DNA of 64,000 nucleotides, taken from Nibribacter koreensis. GTDB taxonomy: Bacteria > Bacteroidota > Bacteroidia > Cytophagales > Hymenobacteraceae. Made by a program: the position numbers and the translations under genes. Below, in pieces: positions 17,020 to 26,007 of this stretch. The notes under the pieces are model-generated. The model was not told where the DNA came from, did not search any database, and saw nothing but the letters and a program-made list of their open reading frames with translations. The stretch spans positions 434,001 through 498,000 of the forward strand of contig NZ_BAABGX010000003.1 in NCBI RefSeq assembly GCF_039541795.1, given 5' to 3'. Position 1 is the stretch's first letter. Every line of letters starts with the position of its first letter.

Positions 17020-18000
17020 ATGCGCTTAATCCATCATCCCGTTCTGGCCAATTACTACGTGACGTACCGGTGCAACGCCAAGTGCTCCTTCTGTGACATT
17101 TGGGAAAAACCCTCGCCGTACATTGAACTGGAGGACGTGAAGCAGAACCTGCGGGACCTGCGCCGGCTGGGCGTGAACGTGGTGGACTTTACCGGCGGTG
17201 AGCCCTTGTTGCATCGGCAGATAGACCAGTTTTTGGGCACGGCCCAGGAGATGGGTTTTATTACCACCCTCACCACCAACGGCATGCTCTACCCCAAATG
17301 GGCCGAGCGCCTGAAAGGCAAGGTGGACATGCTGCACTTCTCCCTGGACTCCGCAGACAAAACCGAACACGACACCGGAAGAGGCGTGGCTTGTTTTGAT
17401 TTCGTGCTAGAGTCTATCCAAATTGCCAAACGCCTGGGCGAACGGCCAGATATTCTGTTCACGGTCTTCAAACATAACCTGGACCAGATGGAGCGGGTGT
17501 ACAATGAGATTTGCCTGCCCAATAAATTGATGTTGCTCTTGAACCCGGCCTTTGAATACAACCAAGTAGAAACCGGCGACCAACTTTCCGAGGAGGAGCT
17601 GGATTACCTGGTCAAGTTCAGCAAGCAGAAATGGGTGTACCTGAACGAAGCTTTCGTCAAGTTGCGCAAAGACGGCGGCAACCATGTGGACAAACCGGTT
17701 TGCAAAGCGGCCAGCACTACTTTGGTGATTTCGCCGGAGAATGAACTAGTCTTGCCGTGTTACCATCTGGGTGCGAAAACCTTTCCCATCCAAGGGCAGC
17801 TGTATGACCTGTACAAGTCCCAAGAGGTAAAGGAACTGATTGCCTTGGAAGGCCGACTGCCCGCCTGCGAAGGCTGTACCATCAACTGCTACATGCAACC
17901 CAGCTTTGCCGTGGAGCTGAACAGCTACTGGTGGAAGGCCCTGCCCAGCACCCTCAAGTACAACCTCCGCAAGGGCACCTGGAAGAAAATGCTGTCTTAG
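17020..18000 (+). CDS. Radical SAM protein with C-terminal Cys cluster
   Basis: 326 aa. The N-terminal 4Fe-4S/SAM motif CNAKCSFC (Cys 18, 22, 25) is followed by the GGEPLL loop (~67-72) and a partial TIM barrel. The C-terminal third holds further cysteines (KPVCKAA, LPCYHLG, CEGCTINC) resembling a SPASM or twitch domain that binds auxiliary Fe-S clusters. Such proteins modify peptides, or act on lipids and cofactors; neither a precursor peptide nor a partner enzyme is nearby. A hydrophobic aromatic tail (SYWWKALPSTLKYNL) may associate with membrane. Isolated gene: repeats upstream, ~420 non-coding bp downstream. Confidence 0.85.
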   Translation: MRLIHHPVLANYYVTYRCNAKCSFCDIWEKPSPYIELEDVKQNLRDLRRLGVNVVDFTGGEPLLHRQIDQFLGTAQEMGFITTLTTNGMLYPKWAERLKGKVDMLHFSLDSADKTEHDTGRGVACFDFVLESIQIAKRLGERPDILFTVFKHNLDQMERVYNEICLPNKLMLLLNPAFEYNQVETGDQLSEEELDYLVKFSKQKWVYLNEAFVKLRKDGGNHVDKPVCKAASTTLVISPENELVLPCYHLGAKTFPIQGQLYDLYKSQEVKELIALEGRLPACEGCTINCYMQPSFAVELNSYWWKALPSTLKYNLRKGTWKKMLS

Positions 18001-18421
18001 CACGGGCCATTAAATACGCATAGGCACAGAGGTTGAACTACCAACTAGTAAGTATTTAACGGTATCTGTTTTGCCATAGGGGATAAGTTTCCTTTCTTTG
18101 TCTATCTCATATAAGGTCAACCGTTTTGGCGGCATCTGGCTTTGTATTCCTTGCTTTTCTTTCAAGCAACTCCTTTTTCGTTTTTGCCCTGTTTTCTGGA
18201 AAATAACCCAGAAACGTGCAATCTGCTCGTTAAAATCTTTCCAACCAGGCAAGGACAGGCTGTGCTGTGGCCTTCCTGCAAAAAGATGTGTAAGAAATCC
18301 AGGCTTTGCGCTACTAATGAACGAGCCGTTCATTTTTGGTTTTTGAAGGGATGGCACTACGGTTGGTTTGGAGAGAAAGAATTGCCCTAAAAGATAGTAC
18401 CCTTTACTTTGGCACGCTTAT
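18001..18421. other. Gene-free stretch between the radical SAM gene and the TonB operon
   Basis: No coding signal. Contains P38 copy 12 and presumably the promoter of the following operon. TACTTTGG just before 18422 resembles but does not fit TAnnTTTG. Confidence 0.5.
18179..18216. repeat. P38 palindrome, copy 12
   Basis: 38 bp, centre CTGG. The right arm is decayed (AAAATAACCCAGAAACG). Confidence 0.75.
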
Positions 18422-21142
18422 ATGACCCAGCATTACATGCGCTTCCCCTATTTAGCTTCCCTCATTGCCTGCTTGTTAGCTTTTCTTCCGCTGCTGGCAA
18501 CCGCCCAAACCACGCCAGACTCCCTGATCACAGCGCGTTATGACCAGGCGCCGCTGCAGACTATCCTAAACGACCTGGAGAAGAAATCACCGGTGCGGTT
18601 TTATTACCAGAGCCAATGGCTGTCAGACATAAAGGTAACGGCTAGTTTTGACCGTACGCCTCTGCCAGAGGTGCTGCGCAAATCTTTAGAAGGTACTACG
18701 CTGGAGTTCATCCAATACCATCCATACGCCGTTGTCATCAAGCCTGCTGGGTTTGTGCAGCCGGTCTTGGCCACCAAAGACAGCCAGGGAAGACCCTTGA
18801 ACAGGGTGCAGATTGGAAGTCCGCAGAACGCCTCCAGGGCCGCCAAGGTCACGTTGCGGGGCCGCTTAGTAAACGCTAAAACCAACGAAGGCGTGGCCGG
18901 AGCCACCGTGGCTGTGGAGGCCATGAAAGCCGGTGCCATGTCTGATGCTGAGGGGAATTATGAGATCAGTCTGCCGGTAGGAGAGCACTTGGTGTCTTAC
19001 CGCGTGGTAGGCTTAATGTCTGAAGAGCGCATTGTGGCCCTGTACAACTCTGGCAAAGTAGACGTAACCCTGTATGAAAACGCCGTGGCCTTGCGCGAGG
19101 TACAAATCAACTCAGAGCGCCTCACCGACCAGAACGTGAACAGCATTGAGATGGGCGTGAACAAACTGGACATGGGCGTGGTGCGCAAGATGCCTTCCTT
19201 CATGGGCGAGGCAGACGTGGTGAAGGCCGTGATGTTGTTGCCGGGCGTGAGCTCCGTAGGTGAAGGCTCTGGCGGCTTTAACGTGCGTGGCGGAAGTACA
19301 GACCAGAACCTGGTCTTGATGGGCGGCGTGCCCGTGTATAATCCCAGCCACTTGTTCGGGTTCTTCTCGGTGTTCAACCCAGACGCGGTGCAGGACGTGA
19401 CCTTGTACAGAGGTGGTATTCCTGCGCAGTTTGGCGGTAGGCTATCCTCCGTGTTAGATGTAAAACAGAAAGAAGGCAACAAGAATAAACTTACCGGCAA
19501 AGGTGCTTTAGGCCCTGTAACCAGCAGATTGGTGCTGGAAGGACCTTTAGGCGCTGATAAGAAGACCACGTTTTTAGTAGCCGGCCGCGTGTCTTACCTG
19601 GACTGGTTTTTAAAGCGTCTCAAAGACGAGGAGCTGCGCCGTAGCAGCGCCTCTTTCTATGACATCACCGCGCAGGTAAACCACCAGTTCGGGGAGAAGG
19701 ACAAGCTAGCCATTGGCGGGTATTTCAGTAAGGATGCCTTCGGGTTTACCGAGGACAGTTTGTACAACTGGCAGAACATTGGCGCGTCCATCAAGCACAC
19801 GCATACCTTTAGTGAGAAACTGGTAGGCACTTTGAGTGGCGTGGTGAGCAAATACAGTTTTGAGTCTAAAGATGAGTTAGAAGCAAGGGCATCGTCCTTT
19901 AAAAACGGCATCTGGTCTGTTGAAGTAAAACCAGAGTTGACCTATTACGCCGGCAGGCATGTGATTACGGCTGGTTTTCAGGGGACGCGCTATGAGTTTC
20001 AGCCGGGCATATTGACGGCTACCTCAGAGGAGTCTTCCGTGAATGGGTCGGCGTTGCCGTACCAGCAGTCCCTGGAAGGGGCCGTGTACCTGAGCGATGA
20101 ATTCACCATCACCCCGCGGTTAAGTTTGATAGCAGGTCTACGGTTCTCTACGTTCTGGAACGTGGGCCCCGGCCAGGTGTACGTGTACGCCCCCGGTGAA
20201 CCCAAAAGAATCAGAACCATCACAGACACCTTGCACTATGAGGCAGGCCAGACCATTGCCAAGTATTCGGGCCCTGAGCCACGGGTGTCTTTAAAGTTCA
20301 ACATCACGGAGAACAGCTCTATTAAAGCCGGTTATCAGCGCATGCGCCAATACATTCATTTGGTGTCTAGCACGGTGGGCATCTCGCCTATTGACTTCTG
20401 GCAGACCAGCAACACCTATATTAAACCACAGGTGGGTGACCAGTACTCTTTGGGCTACTTCCATAATCTGCTGGACAACGCCCTAGAATTCTCTGTGGAA
20501 GGCTACTACAAGGACATCCAGAACATGCTGGACTACAAAGAAGGCGCTGATCTGTGGCTGAACCCGGCCGTAGAGGCAGATTTGTTGGCGGGTAAAGGCA
20601 GAACCTATGGCGCCGAGGTCTTGCTGTCTAAAAAAAGTGGCAAGGTGACCGGCTGGACCAGTTATACCTATGCCCGTTCCTTGATTCAAGTGGCCTCAGA
20701 CAATCCAGAAGAAGAAATTAACCGGGGCGAGTGGTACTCCAGCAACCATGACAAGCCGCACACCTTTAACCTGGTGACGGCCTGGCAGATGAACCGCAGG
20801 GTGGCATTGACTTCTAATTTTACCTATAGCACCGGCCGCCCTACAACCGCGCCCATTGGGCATTACCTCAATGAGGGCAGAATCATCCCTATTTATGGCC
20901 CTCGCAACCAGGCTCGCATTCCAGACTACCACCGCCTGGATTTGTCCTTGACCATTGAGACCAACCACAAGAAAGACAAAAAGTGGGAAGGCCGCTGGAA
21001 CCTGTCTGTGAACAACGTGTACGGCCGCAAGAATGCTTATTCAGTCTTCTATAAACATGAGCGGTATTCTGTACCTAAGCCGTACAAACTGTCTGTGGTG
21101 GGTATTCCGTTGCCTTCCATCTCTTATGAATTCAAGTTTTAA
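18422..21142 (+). CDS. TonB-dependent receptor with N-terminal STN and carboxypeptidase-like domains
   Basis: 906 aa outer-membrane transporter. Signal peptide (~1-29), an STN (secretin/TonB short) domain ~33-100 (ARYDQAPLQTILNDLEKKSP through HPYAVVIKP), a CarboxypepD_reg-like domain ~138-225, plug ~245-370 with FNVRGGSTDQNLVLMGGVPV, then a barrel ending SYEFKF. The STN domain is what FecA-type receptors use to signal to an anti-sigma factor, but no sigma/anti-sigma pair is present here. The DUF4249 lipoprotein gene begins 7 bp after the stop, so this is gene 1 of a three-gene surface operon. Cargo unknown. Confidence 0.93.
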   Translation: MTQHYMRFPYLASLIACLLAFLPLLATAQTTPDSLITARYDQAPLQTILNDLEKKSPVRFYYQSQWLSDIKVTASFDRTPLPEVLRKSLEGTTLEFIQYHPYAVVIKPAGFVQPVLATKDSQGRPLNRVQIGSPQNASRAAKVTLRGRLVNAKTNEGVAGATVAVEAMKAGAMSDAEGNYEISLPVGEHLVSYRVVGLMSEERIVALYNSGKVDVTLYENAVALREVQINSERLTDQNVNSIEMGVNKLDMGVVRKMPSFMGEADVVKAVMLLPGVSSVGEGSGGFNVRGGSTDQNLVLMGGVPVYNPSHLFGFFSVFNPDAVQDVTLYRGGIPAQFGGRLSSVLDVKQKEGNKNKLTGKGALGPVTSRLVLEGPLGADKKTTFLVAGRVSYLDWFLKRLKDEELRRSSASFYDITAQVNHQFGEKDKLAIGGYFSKDAFGFTEDSLYNWQNIGASIKHTHTFSEKLVGTLSGVVSKYSFESKDELEARASSFKNGIWSVEVKPELTYYAGRHVITAGFQGTRYEFQPGILTATSEESSVNGSALPYQQSLEGAVYLSDEFTITPRLSLIAGLRFSTFWNVGPGQVYVYAPGEPKRIRTITDTLHYEAGQTIAKYSGPEPRVSLKFNITENSSIKAGYQRMRQYIHLVSSTVGISPIDFWQTSNTYIKPQVGDQYSLGYFHNLLDNALEFSVEGYYKDIQNMLDYKEGADLWLNPAVEADLLAGKGRTYGAEVLLSKKSGKVTGWTSYTYARSLIQVASDNPEEEINRGEWYSSNHDKPHTFNLVTAWQMNRRVALTSNFTYSTGRPTTAPIGHYLNEGRIIPIYGPRNQARIPDYHRLDLSLTIETNHKKDKKWEGRWNLSVNNVYGRKNAYSVFYKHERYSVPKPYKLSVVGIPLPSISYEFKF

Positions 21143-21149
21143 CATTAGC

Positions 21150-22226
21150 ATGACACAGAAAATGAAATCATTGTGCCGTTGGTTTTTGCTGGCCTTGCCT
21201 TTGTTGCTGGCCGGTTGCGTGGAGCCGGTAGACTTAAAGATGCCAGATGATGAGAAGGTCATGACCATCTCTGGCATGATCACCACAGACCCGGGGCCTT
21301 ACTACGTGTATGTGAACATGAGTTCACCGTACGGGGGCAACCTGTCTATTGTTGACCCTGCGGTGCATGACGCCGTGGTGAGAATAGAAGATGAGACAGG
21401 AAAGGTAGAGCAACTGGCGCAGTACCAGCGTGGCGTGTACAGAAGCAGGGCAGATGCGTTGGGTGTGAAAGGCCGCGTGGGGGGTACCTATACGCTGACG
21501 GTGCGCCTGAAAGATGGCCGCATCTATCAATCCAAGGCAGAGACCATGCCCGCCGTGCCCGCCATTGATGATGTGAAAAGCACTTATGTGCAGCGCACCA
21601 TTTTAAAAGGTGAGAATGAGCTGCCAGACAATCGGTTTGAATTGACTTTGCAGATGAAAGACCCAGCGGGCGAACGCAACTTCTACCGTTGGGATTGGAC
21701 CGGAGTGTATGAAGTGGCTACCCAGCCCTGGGAGTACACAGAAAAAGACCTGAGAACCGGCAGATTGGTGTCAAGGCCTAAATCTTGCTGCACTACCTGC
21801 TGGGTGAAGGACTCCATCAATCCCATCTCTGTGGTAGATGACCGTCTGTTCAACGGCAATCTGGTAACGGGACAGCAGGTGGCCACCATTCCGGTAAACG
21901 CCCAGACGCTCAGCATCAGGTACCGGGTAGAAGTACGGCAGTATTCCTTGTCAGAGACGGCATACGATTACTGGCGCGTCATGGCCATGCAGACGTCTAA
22001 GACCGGTTCTGTTCTGGATCCGCCGCCGGCCAATGCCAAGGGCAACCTGTACAACGTCAATGACCCCAACGAAATGGTGATTGGGTATTTTGGCGCCTCT
22101 GCCATTAGTAGGAAGATCATCAACCTAAGCCGCACCGATGTGCCCAATCCGCCGCCTTTGTTTGACTATGATGATGATTGCAGAGTCATCAACAACAGCA
22201 CCACCCTTAGACCATCTTTCTGGTAA
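21150..22226 (+). CDS. DUF4249 lipoprotein
   Basis: 358 aa. Signal peptide and lipobox LAGC (Cys ~20), then a beta-rich DUF4249 region starting VMTISGMITTDPGPYYVYV. The frame continues upstream inside the receptor gene, but ATG 21150 (or 21162) is chosen because it starts the signal peptide. A double-Cys stretch KSCCTTCW sits near residue 210. DUF4249 proteins are typically encoded directly after a TonB receptor in Bacteroidota, and a surface-exposed partner role is the usual inference; no biochemical activity is established to my knowledge. Spacing to both neighbours (7 and 23 bp) supports a tight operon. Confidence 0.88.
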   Translation: MTQKMKSLCRWFLLALPLLLAGCVEPVDLKMPDDEKVMTISGMITTDPGPYYVYVNMSSPYGGNLSIVDPAVHDAVVRIEDETGKVEQLAQYQRGVYRSRADALGVKGRVGGTYTLTVRLKDGRIYQSKAETMPAVPAIDDVKSTYVQRTILKGENELPDNRFELTLQMKDPAGERNFYRWDWTGVYEVATQPWEYTEKDLRTGRLVSRPKSCCTTCWVKDSINPISVVDDRLFNGNLVTGQQVATIPVNAQTLSIRYRVEVRQYSLSETAYDYWRVMAMQTSKTGSVLDPPPANAKGNLYNVNDPNEMVIGYFGASAISRKIINLSRTDVPNPPPLFDYDDDCRVINNSTTLRPSFW

Positions 22227-22249
22227 TTACTTCTACATTCAAGTTCTCC

Positions 22250-24541
22250 ATGAACCGTTTCCCCTTTAAAAAATTACCCCAGGTAAGTGTGGCGCTGTTG
22301 CTATTGCCTATGCTGGCGTTTACTCCCTGGCCAAACCAGCAATGGGACCAGTGGCTACAGCCGTTGCAAGGCTGGACCATGCAAAACACGGCGTCTTCTC
22401 CGCTACAGGTGCATCTGTCTCAACCGTTCTATGCCAGCGGAGACACCGTGCGCTTTGCCGCATACGTCACCGCAGACGCACTTGCCCAGCCCGAAGGAGA
22501 AACCTCATTGGTGCAGGTAGAAGTGCGGGGACTAAAACCAGAGCACAGCCGCAGTTACCAGTTTGCCTTAAAGGAGGGAGTTGCCCAGGGAGCCATCCCG
22601 TTGGCAGACTCTTTGCCCGCCGGCGAATATGAGATGGTGACCTACGCCGCTAGTGCACCCAGAAACCAAACCAGTACCGTCTTGCGCATCTTAGGACCCG
22701 TGCAACTAGAAATGGCCGATGCCCAGACCTTAGGCCTCTCCACCTTGCAGGTGCAAGCCTACCCAGAGGGAGGAAGTCTTGTAGCCGGGGCTGAAGGGCT
22801 AGTAGCCGTGCAGGTTACCGGAAGTGCCTTTTTAGAGATGAATGGCAAAGTGCTGGACGGCGCCAACAAAACCGTGGCCACTTTTAAAACGGATGCCATG
22901 GGCAAAGCGCTGGTGAAACTAACGCCAGCCACGGCCCAGACCCACAAGGTGCAGGTGATAGATGCCCAAGGCAGAACCACCACCACCGTTATGCCTGTGA
23001 TAGCCTCTGGCATTGCCTTGCAAGTAAATCCTGTCTCACCTACACAGGTGCGCGTACGGGTGCAGCCTAACCTTGAATGGACCAAAGTAGCCGGGTCAAA
23101 AGAAGTGCTGGTGTCTTTCATGACAGCGGGGGCACCAGTCCAATCTCAGAAGATCAGCCTGACTACCAATACCCCGCAAGAGATTACCTTTCAAAACAGC
23201 GCGTTGGGGCAAACTGGACAAGTAGTGGTACTAAACAGCGCCGGAAAAGTAGAAGCCAGCAGAACCCTTTACTTGCCAACCACTGCCTCCACTTTAGTCG
23301 CCCTGAAAACCGACCGCCAGCGCTACGGCAGACGCGAGAAAGTTACCGTTACCTTCACTGGTCCTGCCAGCGCTACTTTGTCCATGGCCGTGCAAAACCA
23401 GAACTACGCTTCTACACCCGAAGCCATGGAGTGGGAAATGCGCAAGCTACCCGTTTCCTTTAAGTTACAAGAACAAGTGACAGCACAAATGCCAGTGCCT
23501 ACAGATACCGCACAAGAAACTATTGGCGCAAAAAGAGGAGTGGTGGTAGATGCTTCGGGTAAGCCCTTGCCCGGGGCCACTATCATGTTCATGGGCGAGG
23601 AAGAAGCCGGCACCATCATTCTCAATGCCCAGCAAGACGGCAGTTTTGTGCTAAGTGACCCCAACTTTACCGCCACCAGCCGGTTGATCTATGACGTGTT
23701 GCAGTTGGGTAAACGCGTAGACCGGGCCCGCGTGCAATGGCAGGCGGCAAGCGTACAGAAAGTGTCCAGATTCAAGGCGCCTTTAGTACATACGCATCAA
23801 GAGAAGCTGTATCTGCAACAAGCCGCCCAGCGCAAGTTATTGAGCAGGGCCTTTACGTCCTTACGTCCTGCCCCGGCCAACACCAGCAGTTTGCCCTCTC
23901 CTTTAGACCCAGAGAGCATAGGCGCGCCAGACAGAGCCTTTGACCTGACCAAGTACGTAGCCTTTAAAAACGTAGAGGAAGTCATCAAAGAAGTCCTGCC
24001 CATCACCAGCATCGTGAACACGCCCCAAGGCCGCGAGCCCAGAATCTTCTCTCTGGATTTGAACACCACCTTTAAAGAACATCCTTTGTTCATTGTAAAC
24101 GGCTACCCTACGTTTAACACCCAATGGGTGCTGCAACTGCCCGGCGACCAGCTAGAGAAAATAGGATTGTATTACTCCACCGCCCGGCTAAGAAGAATAG
24201 GGCAGATGGCGCGCAACGGGGTTATCTCCATTACTACCCTTAACAAAGAGTTGCATCCAGACACTTTCAAGGATGACCGCACTTTCTCATGGGATGGTGT
24301 AGCACCCGTTCTGGCCTTTAAAGCCCCAGCCTATGAGGTCAGTGCGCAGGAGCGTGTCCCAGACTTTAGGTCTTTGATGTACTGGAGCCCTTCTGTAAAA
24401 CTGGATGCCAAAGGACAGGCCACCGTCAGTTTCTATACATCAGATGACGTGGGGCCGTTTGTCATCACCGTAAAAGGCAGGAACGCCGCCGGGCAGTTAG
24501 TCAGCCAGACGCACACGTTTCACGTGGCTGCCGCTTTGTAA
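22250..24541 (+). CDS. Large secreted protein with MG2-like beta domains and a plug-like segment
   Basis: 763 aa. Signal peptide MNRFPFKKLPQVSVALLLLP, then macroglobulin MG2-like domains: QVHLSQPFYASGDTVRFAAYV (~52-72) is the typical entry strand, with a second repeat near VALKTDRQRYGRREKVTVTF (~350-370). A carboxypeptidase-like segment follows (~428-470, GVVVDASGKPLPGATI). Residues ~600-680 (PLFIVNGYPTF to MARNGVISITT) resemble a TonB-receptor plug. The C-terminus returns to an MG-like strand pattern (AQGQATVSFYTSDDVGPF type). Third gene of the TonB receptor-DUF4249 operon. Probably an extracellular accessory protein; no protease-trap thioester motif is seen. Confidence 0.75.
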   Translation: MNRFPFKKLPQVSVALLLLPMLAFTPWPNQQWDQWLQPLQGWTMQNTASSPLQVHLSQPFYASGDTVRFAAYVTADALAQPEGETSLVQVEVRGLKPEHSRSYQFALKEGVAQGAIPLADSLPAGEYEMVTYAASAPRNQTSTVLRILGPVQLEMADAQTLGLSTLQVQAYPEGGSLVAGAEGLVAVQVTGSAFLEMNGKVLDGANKTVATFKTDAMGKALVKLTPATAQTHKVQVIDAQGRTTTTVMPVIASGIALQVNPVSPTQVRVRVQPNLEWTKVAGSKEVLVSFMTAGAPVQSQKISLTTNTPQEITFQNSALGQTGQVVVLNSAGKVEASRTLYLPTTASTLVALKTDRQRYGRREKVTVTFTGPASATLSMAVQNQNYASTPEAMEWEMRKLPVSFKLQEQVTAQMPVPTDTAQETIGAKRGVVVDASGKPLPGATIMFMGEEEAGTIILNAQQDGSFVLSDPNFTATSRLIYDVLQLGKRVDRARVQWQAASVQKVSRFKAPLVHTHQEKLYLQQAAQRKLLSRAFTSLRPAPANTSSLPSPLDPESIGAPDRAFDLTKYVAFKNVEEVIKEVLPITSIVNTPQGREPRIFSLDLNTTFKEHPLFIVNGYPTFNTQWVLQLPGDQLEKIGLYYSTARLRRIGQMARNGVISITTLNKELHPDTFKDDRTFSWDGVAPVLAFKAPAYEVSAQERVPDFRSLMYWSPSVKLDAKGQATVSFYTSDDVGPFVITVKGRNAAGQLVSQTHTFHVAAAL

Positions 24542-24542
24542 T

Positions 24543-24577
24543 AAAAAAAGCCTGTCCTTCTGGAGAGGCTTTTTTTA
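24543..24577 (+). terminator. Terminator of the TonB receptor operon
   Basis: AAAAAAAGCCT and AGGCTTTTTTT around a 12-nt loop, right after the stop codon. Confidence 0.88.
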
Positions 24578-24580
24578 TTT

Positions 24581-24588
24581 TAGCTTTG
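24581..24588 (+). promoter_or_regulatory. Putative -7 element for the carbonic anhydrase gene
   Basis: TAGCTTTG matches TAnnTTTG, 18 bp before the ATG. It follows the terminator at once, so a short leader is implied. No clear -33 TTG. Confidence 0.5.
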
Positions 24589-24605
24589 TTAAAACTCATT
24601 TTGCC

Positions 24606-25130
24606 ATGTCTGTTATCTTACCCGTTAAAGGAATCATGCCCACCTGGGGCGAAGCCTGTTTTATTGCCCCCAACGCCACCATTGTAGGCGACGTCCAGTT
24701 AGGCGACCAATGCACTGTCTGGTTCAACGCTGTGATTAGGGGAGACGTGCACCGCATAAGAATTGGTAACAAGACCAACATCCAGGACGGGGCCGTCATC
24801 CACTGCACCTACCAGAAAGCGCCCACTACCATTGGCAGCAACGTGAGCATAGGCCACAACGCGCTGGTGCACGGCTGTACGGTAGAGGATAACGTGCTCA
24901 TTGGCATGGGTTCTATTGTCATGGACAACGCCGTGGTACAGCAGCACTGCATCATAGCCGCCGGGGCCGTGGTCCTGGAAAACACCATCTGCGAAAGCGG
25001 CCACATCTACGCCGGCGTTCCCGCCAAAAAAGTGAAAGCCCTAAGCCCAGACCAAATCGCCGCCATGGCCAAAACCGCCGATAATTATGTGCTGTACGCC
25101 AGCTGGTTTCAGGAAGGAGAGCAGAACTAG
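24606..25130 (+). CDS. Gamma-carbonic anhydrase family protein (YrdA/PaaY-like)
   Basis: 174 aa left-handed beta-helix built from hexapeptide repeats. Key stretches: GDVQLGDQCTVWFNAVIRGD, IRIGNKTNIQDGAVIHCTY and SNVSIGHNALVHGCTV contain the three zinc His ligands expected for the gamma class (VIHC, GHNAxVHG). Family members are hydratases of CO2 or thioesterase-like; activity is uncertain, since many bacterial YrdA-type proteins have little carbonic anhydrase activity. The following secreted protein gene starts 32 bp later on the same strand, so they may be co-transcribed, though no functional link is evident. Confidence 0.92.
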   Translation: MSVILPVKGIMPTWGEACFIAPNATIVGDVQLGDQCTVWFNAVIRGDVHRIRIGNKTNIQDGAVIHCTYQKAPTTIGSNVSIGHNALVHGCTVEDNVLIGMGSIVMDNAVVQQHCIIAAGAVVLENTICESGHIYAGVPAKKVKALSPDQIAAMAKTADNYVLYASWFQEGEQN

Positions 25131-25162
25131 CTCACACCATAGAGATACCTTATCCTACCTAA

Positions 25163-25930
25163 ATGAGAACGCTATTCGCCCTTCCTTTGCTACTTGTCTC
25201 CCTGGTCAGCTACAGCCAGAAAGTACCAGAAATGCAACCCGCGCTAGGTCATCTGGTGGAAAAGAGCACGGCGGGCGAGGCTGAGTTTATAAGAAAGCAG
25301 AGGACGTGTGAAGAGCTTTGGCGTAAAACTTCTTACCAAGGCGGGCATGAGAAACTGTCTGTCAATGAGAAGAAGGTGCTGGCCACCTGTGATGAAGAAT
25401 TTGAAAGCTATTGGGACATTTTAGGAGTAGGCTGTAGCTGGTACTGCGGCGGCGGACAAGATACAACCACTGCTACCTCGGTCTTGAAGCCTGTGAATGG
25501 GACTAACTATTCAGCTTCTAATGCCCATGACTTAAGTTACAAGACGGCTTGGATAGAAGGAGCGGAAGGCTACGGCATAGGCGAAAAACTCACCTACCAT
25601 TTTCCGGCAGATAATCCTAGAATCACCAAGGTCATAGTAGTAAATGGCTACGTAAAAAGTGATCAGGCCTGGAAAGATAATACCAGGGTTAAGAAGTTGA
25701 TGATGTACTTGAACGGAAAACCCTTCAGAGTATTAAACCTCCAAGACACTAAAAAAAAACAGTCCTTCTCCTTTTCTCCGCTGGGGAATGATAACACGCA
25801 GGCCAAAAGCCTCTCAAAGAAACATACACCATGGACGCTTACCTTCGAGATTCTGGAGGTGTACCCCGGCGCCGAATACAAAGACACTGCCATCACAGAA
25901 ATTTATTTTGACGGCATAGACGTCCATTAA
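25163..25930 (+). CDS. Secreted protein with NADase-type glycan-binding (discoidin-like) domain
   Basis: 255 aa. Signal peptide MRTLFALPLLLVSLVSYSQ, a helical Cys-containing N-terminal region (~25-85, Cys in RTCEELW, ATCDEEF and GCSWYCGGG), then a beta-sandwich from ~100 on: YSASNAHDLSYKTAWIEGAEGYGIGEKL is the hallmark of the discoidin-like domain first named from the glycan-binding part of secreted NADases. It probably binds carbohydrate outside the cell. No NADase catalytic domain is fused. The stop is followed by P38 copy 13 shared with the convergent Pycsar-effector-like gene. Confidence 0.78.
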   Translation: MRTLFALPLLLVSLVSYSQKVPEMQPALGHLVEKSTAGEAEFIRKQRTCEELWRKTSYQGGHEKLSVNEKKVLATCDEEFESYWDILGVGCSWYCGGGQDTTTATSVLKPVNGTNYSASNAHDLSYKTAWIEGAEGYGIGEKLTYHFPADNPRITKVIVVNGYVKSDQAWKDNTRVKKLMMYLNGKPFRVLNLQDTKKKQSFSFSPLGNDNTQAKSLSKKHTPWTLTFEILEVYPGAEYKDTAITEIYFDGIDVH

Positions 25931-25963
25931 TAAACAGGGCATCAGTTGCCAGTGATCACCAGC

Positions 25964-26001
25964 CGTTTTTAGCTTATTTTCTAGAAAACAGCCCAAAAAC
26001 G
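25964..26001. repeat. P38 palindrome, copy 13
   Basis: 38 bp between convergent genes, centre CTAG. Ends 6 bp from the minus-strand stop codon. Confidence 0.88.
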
Positions 26002-26007
26002 GATTTC

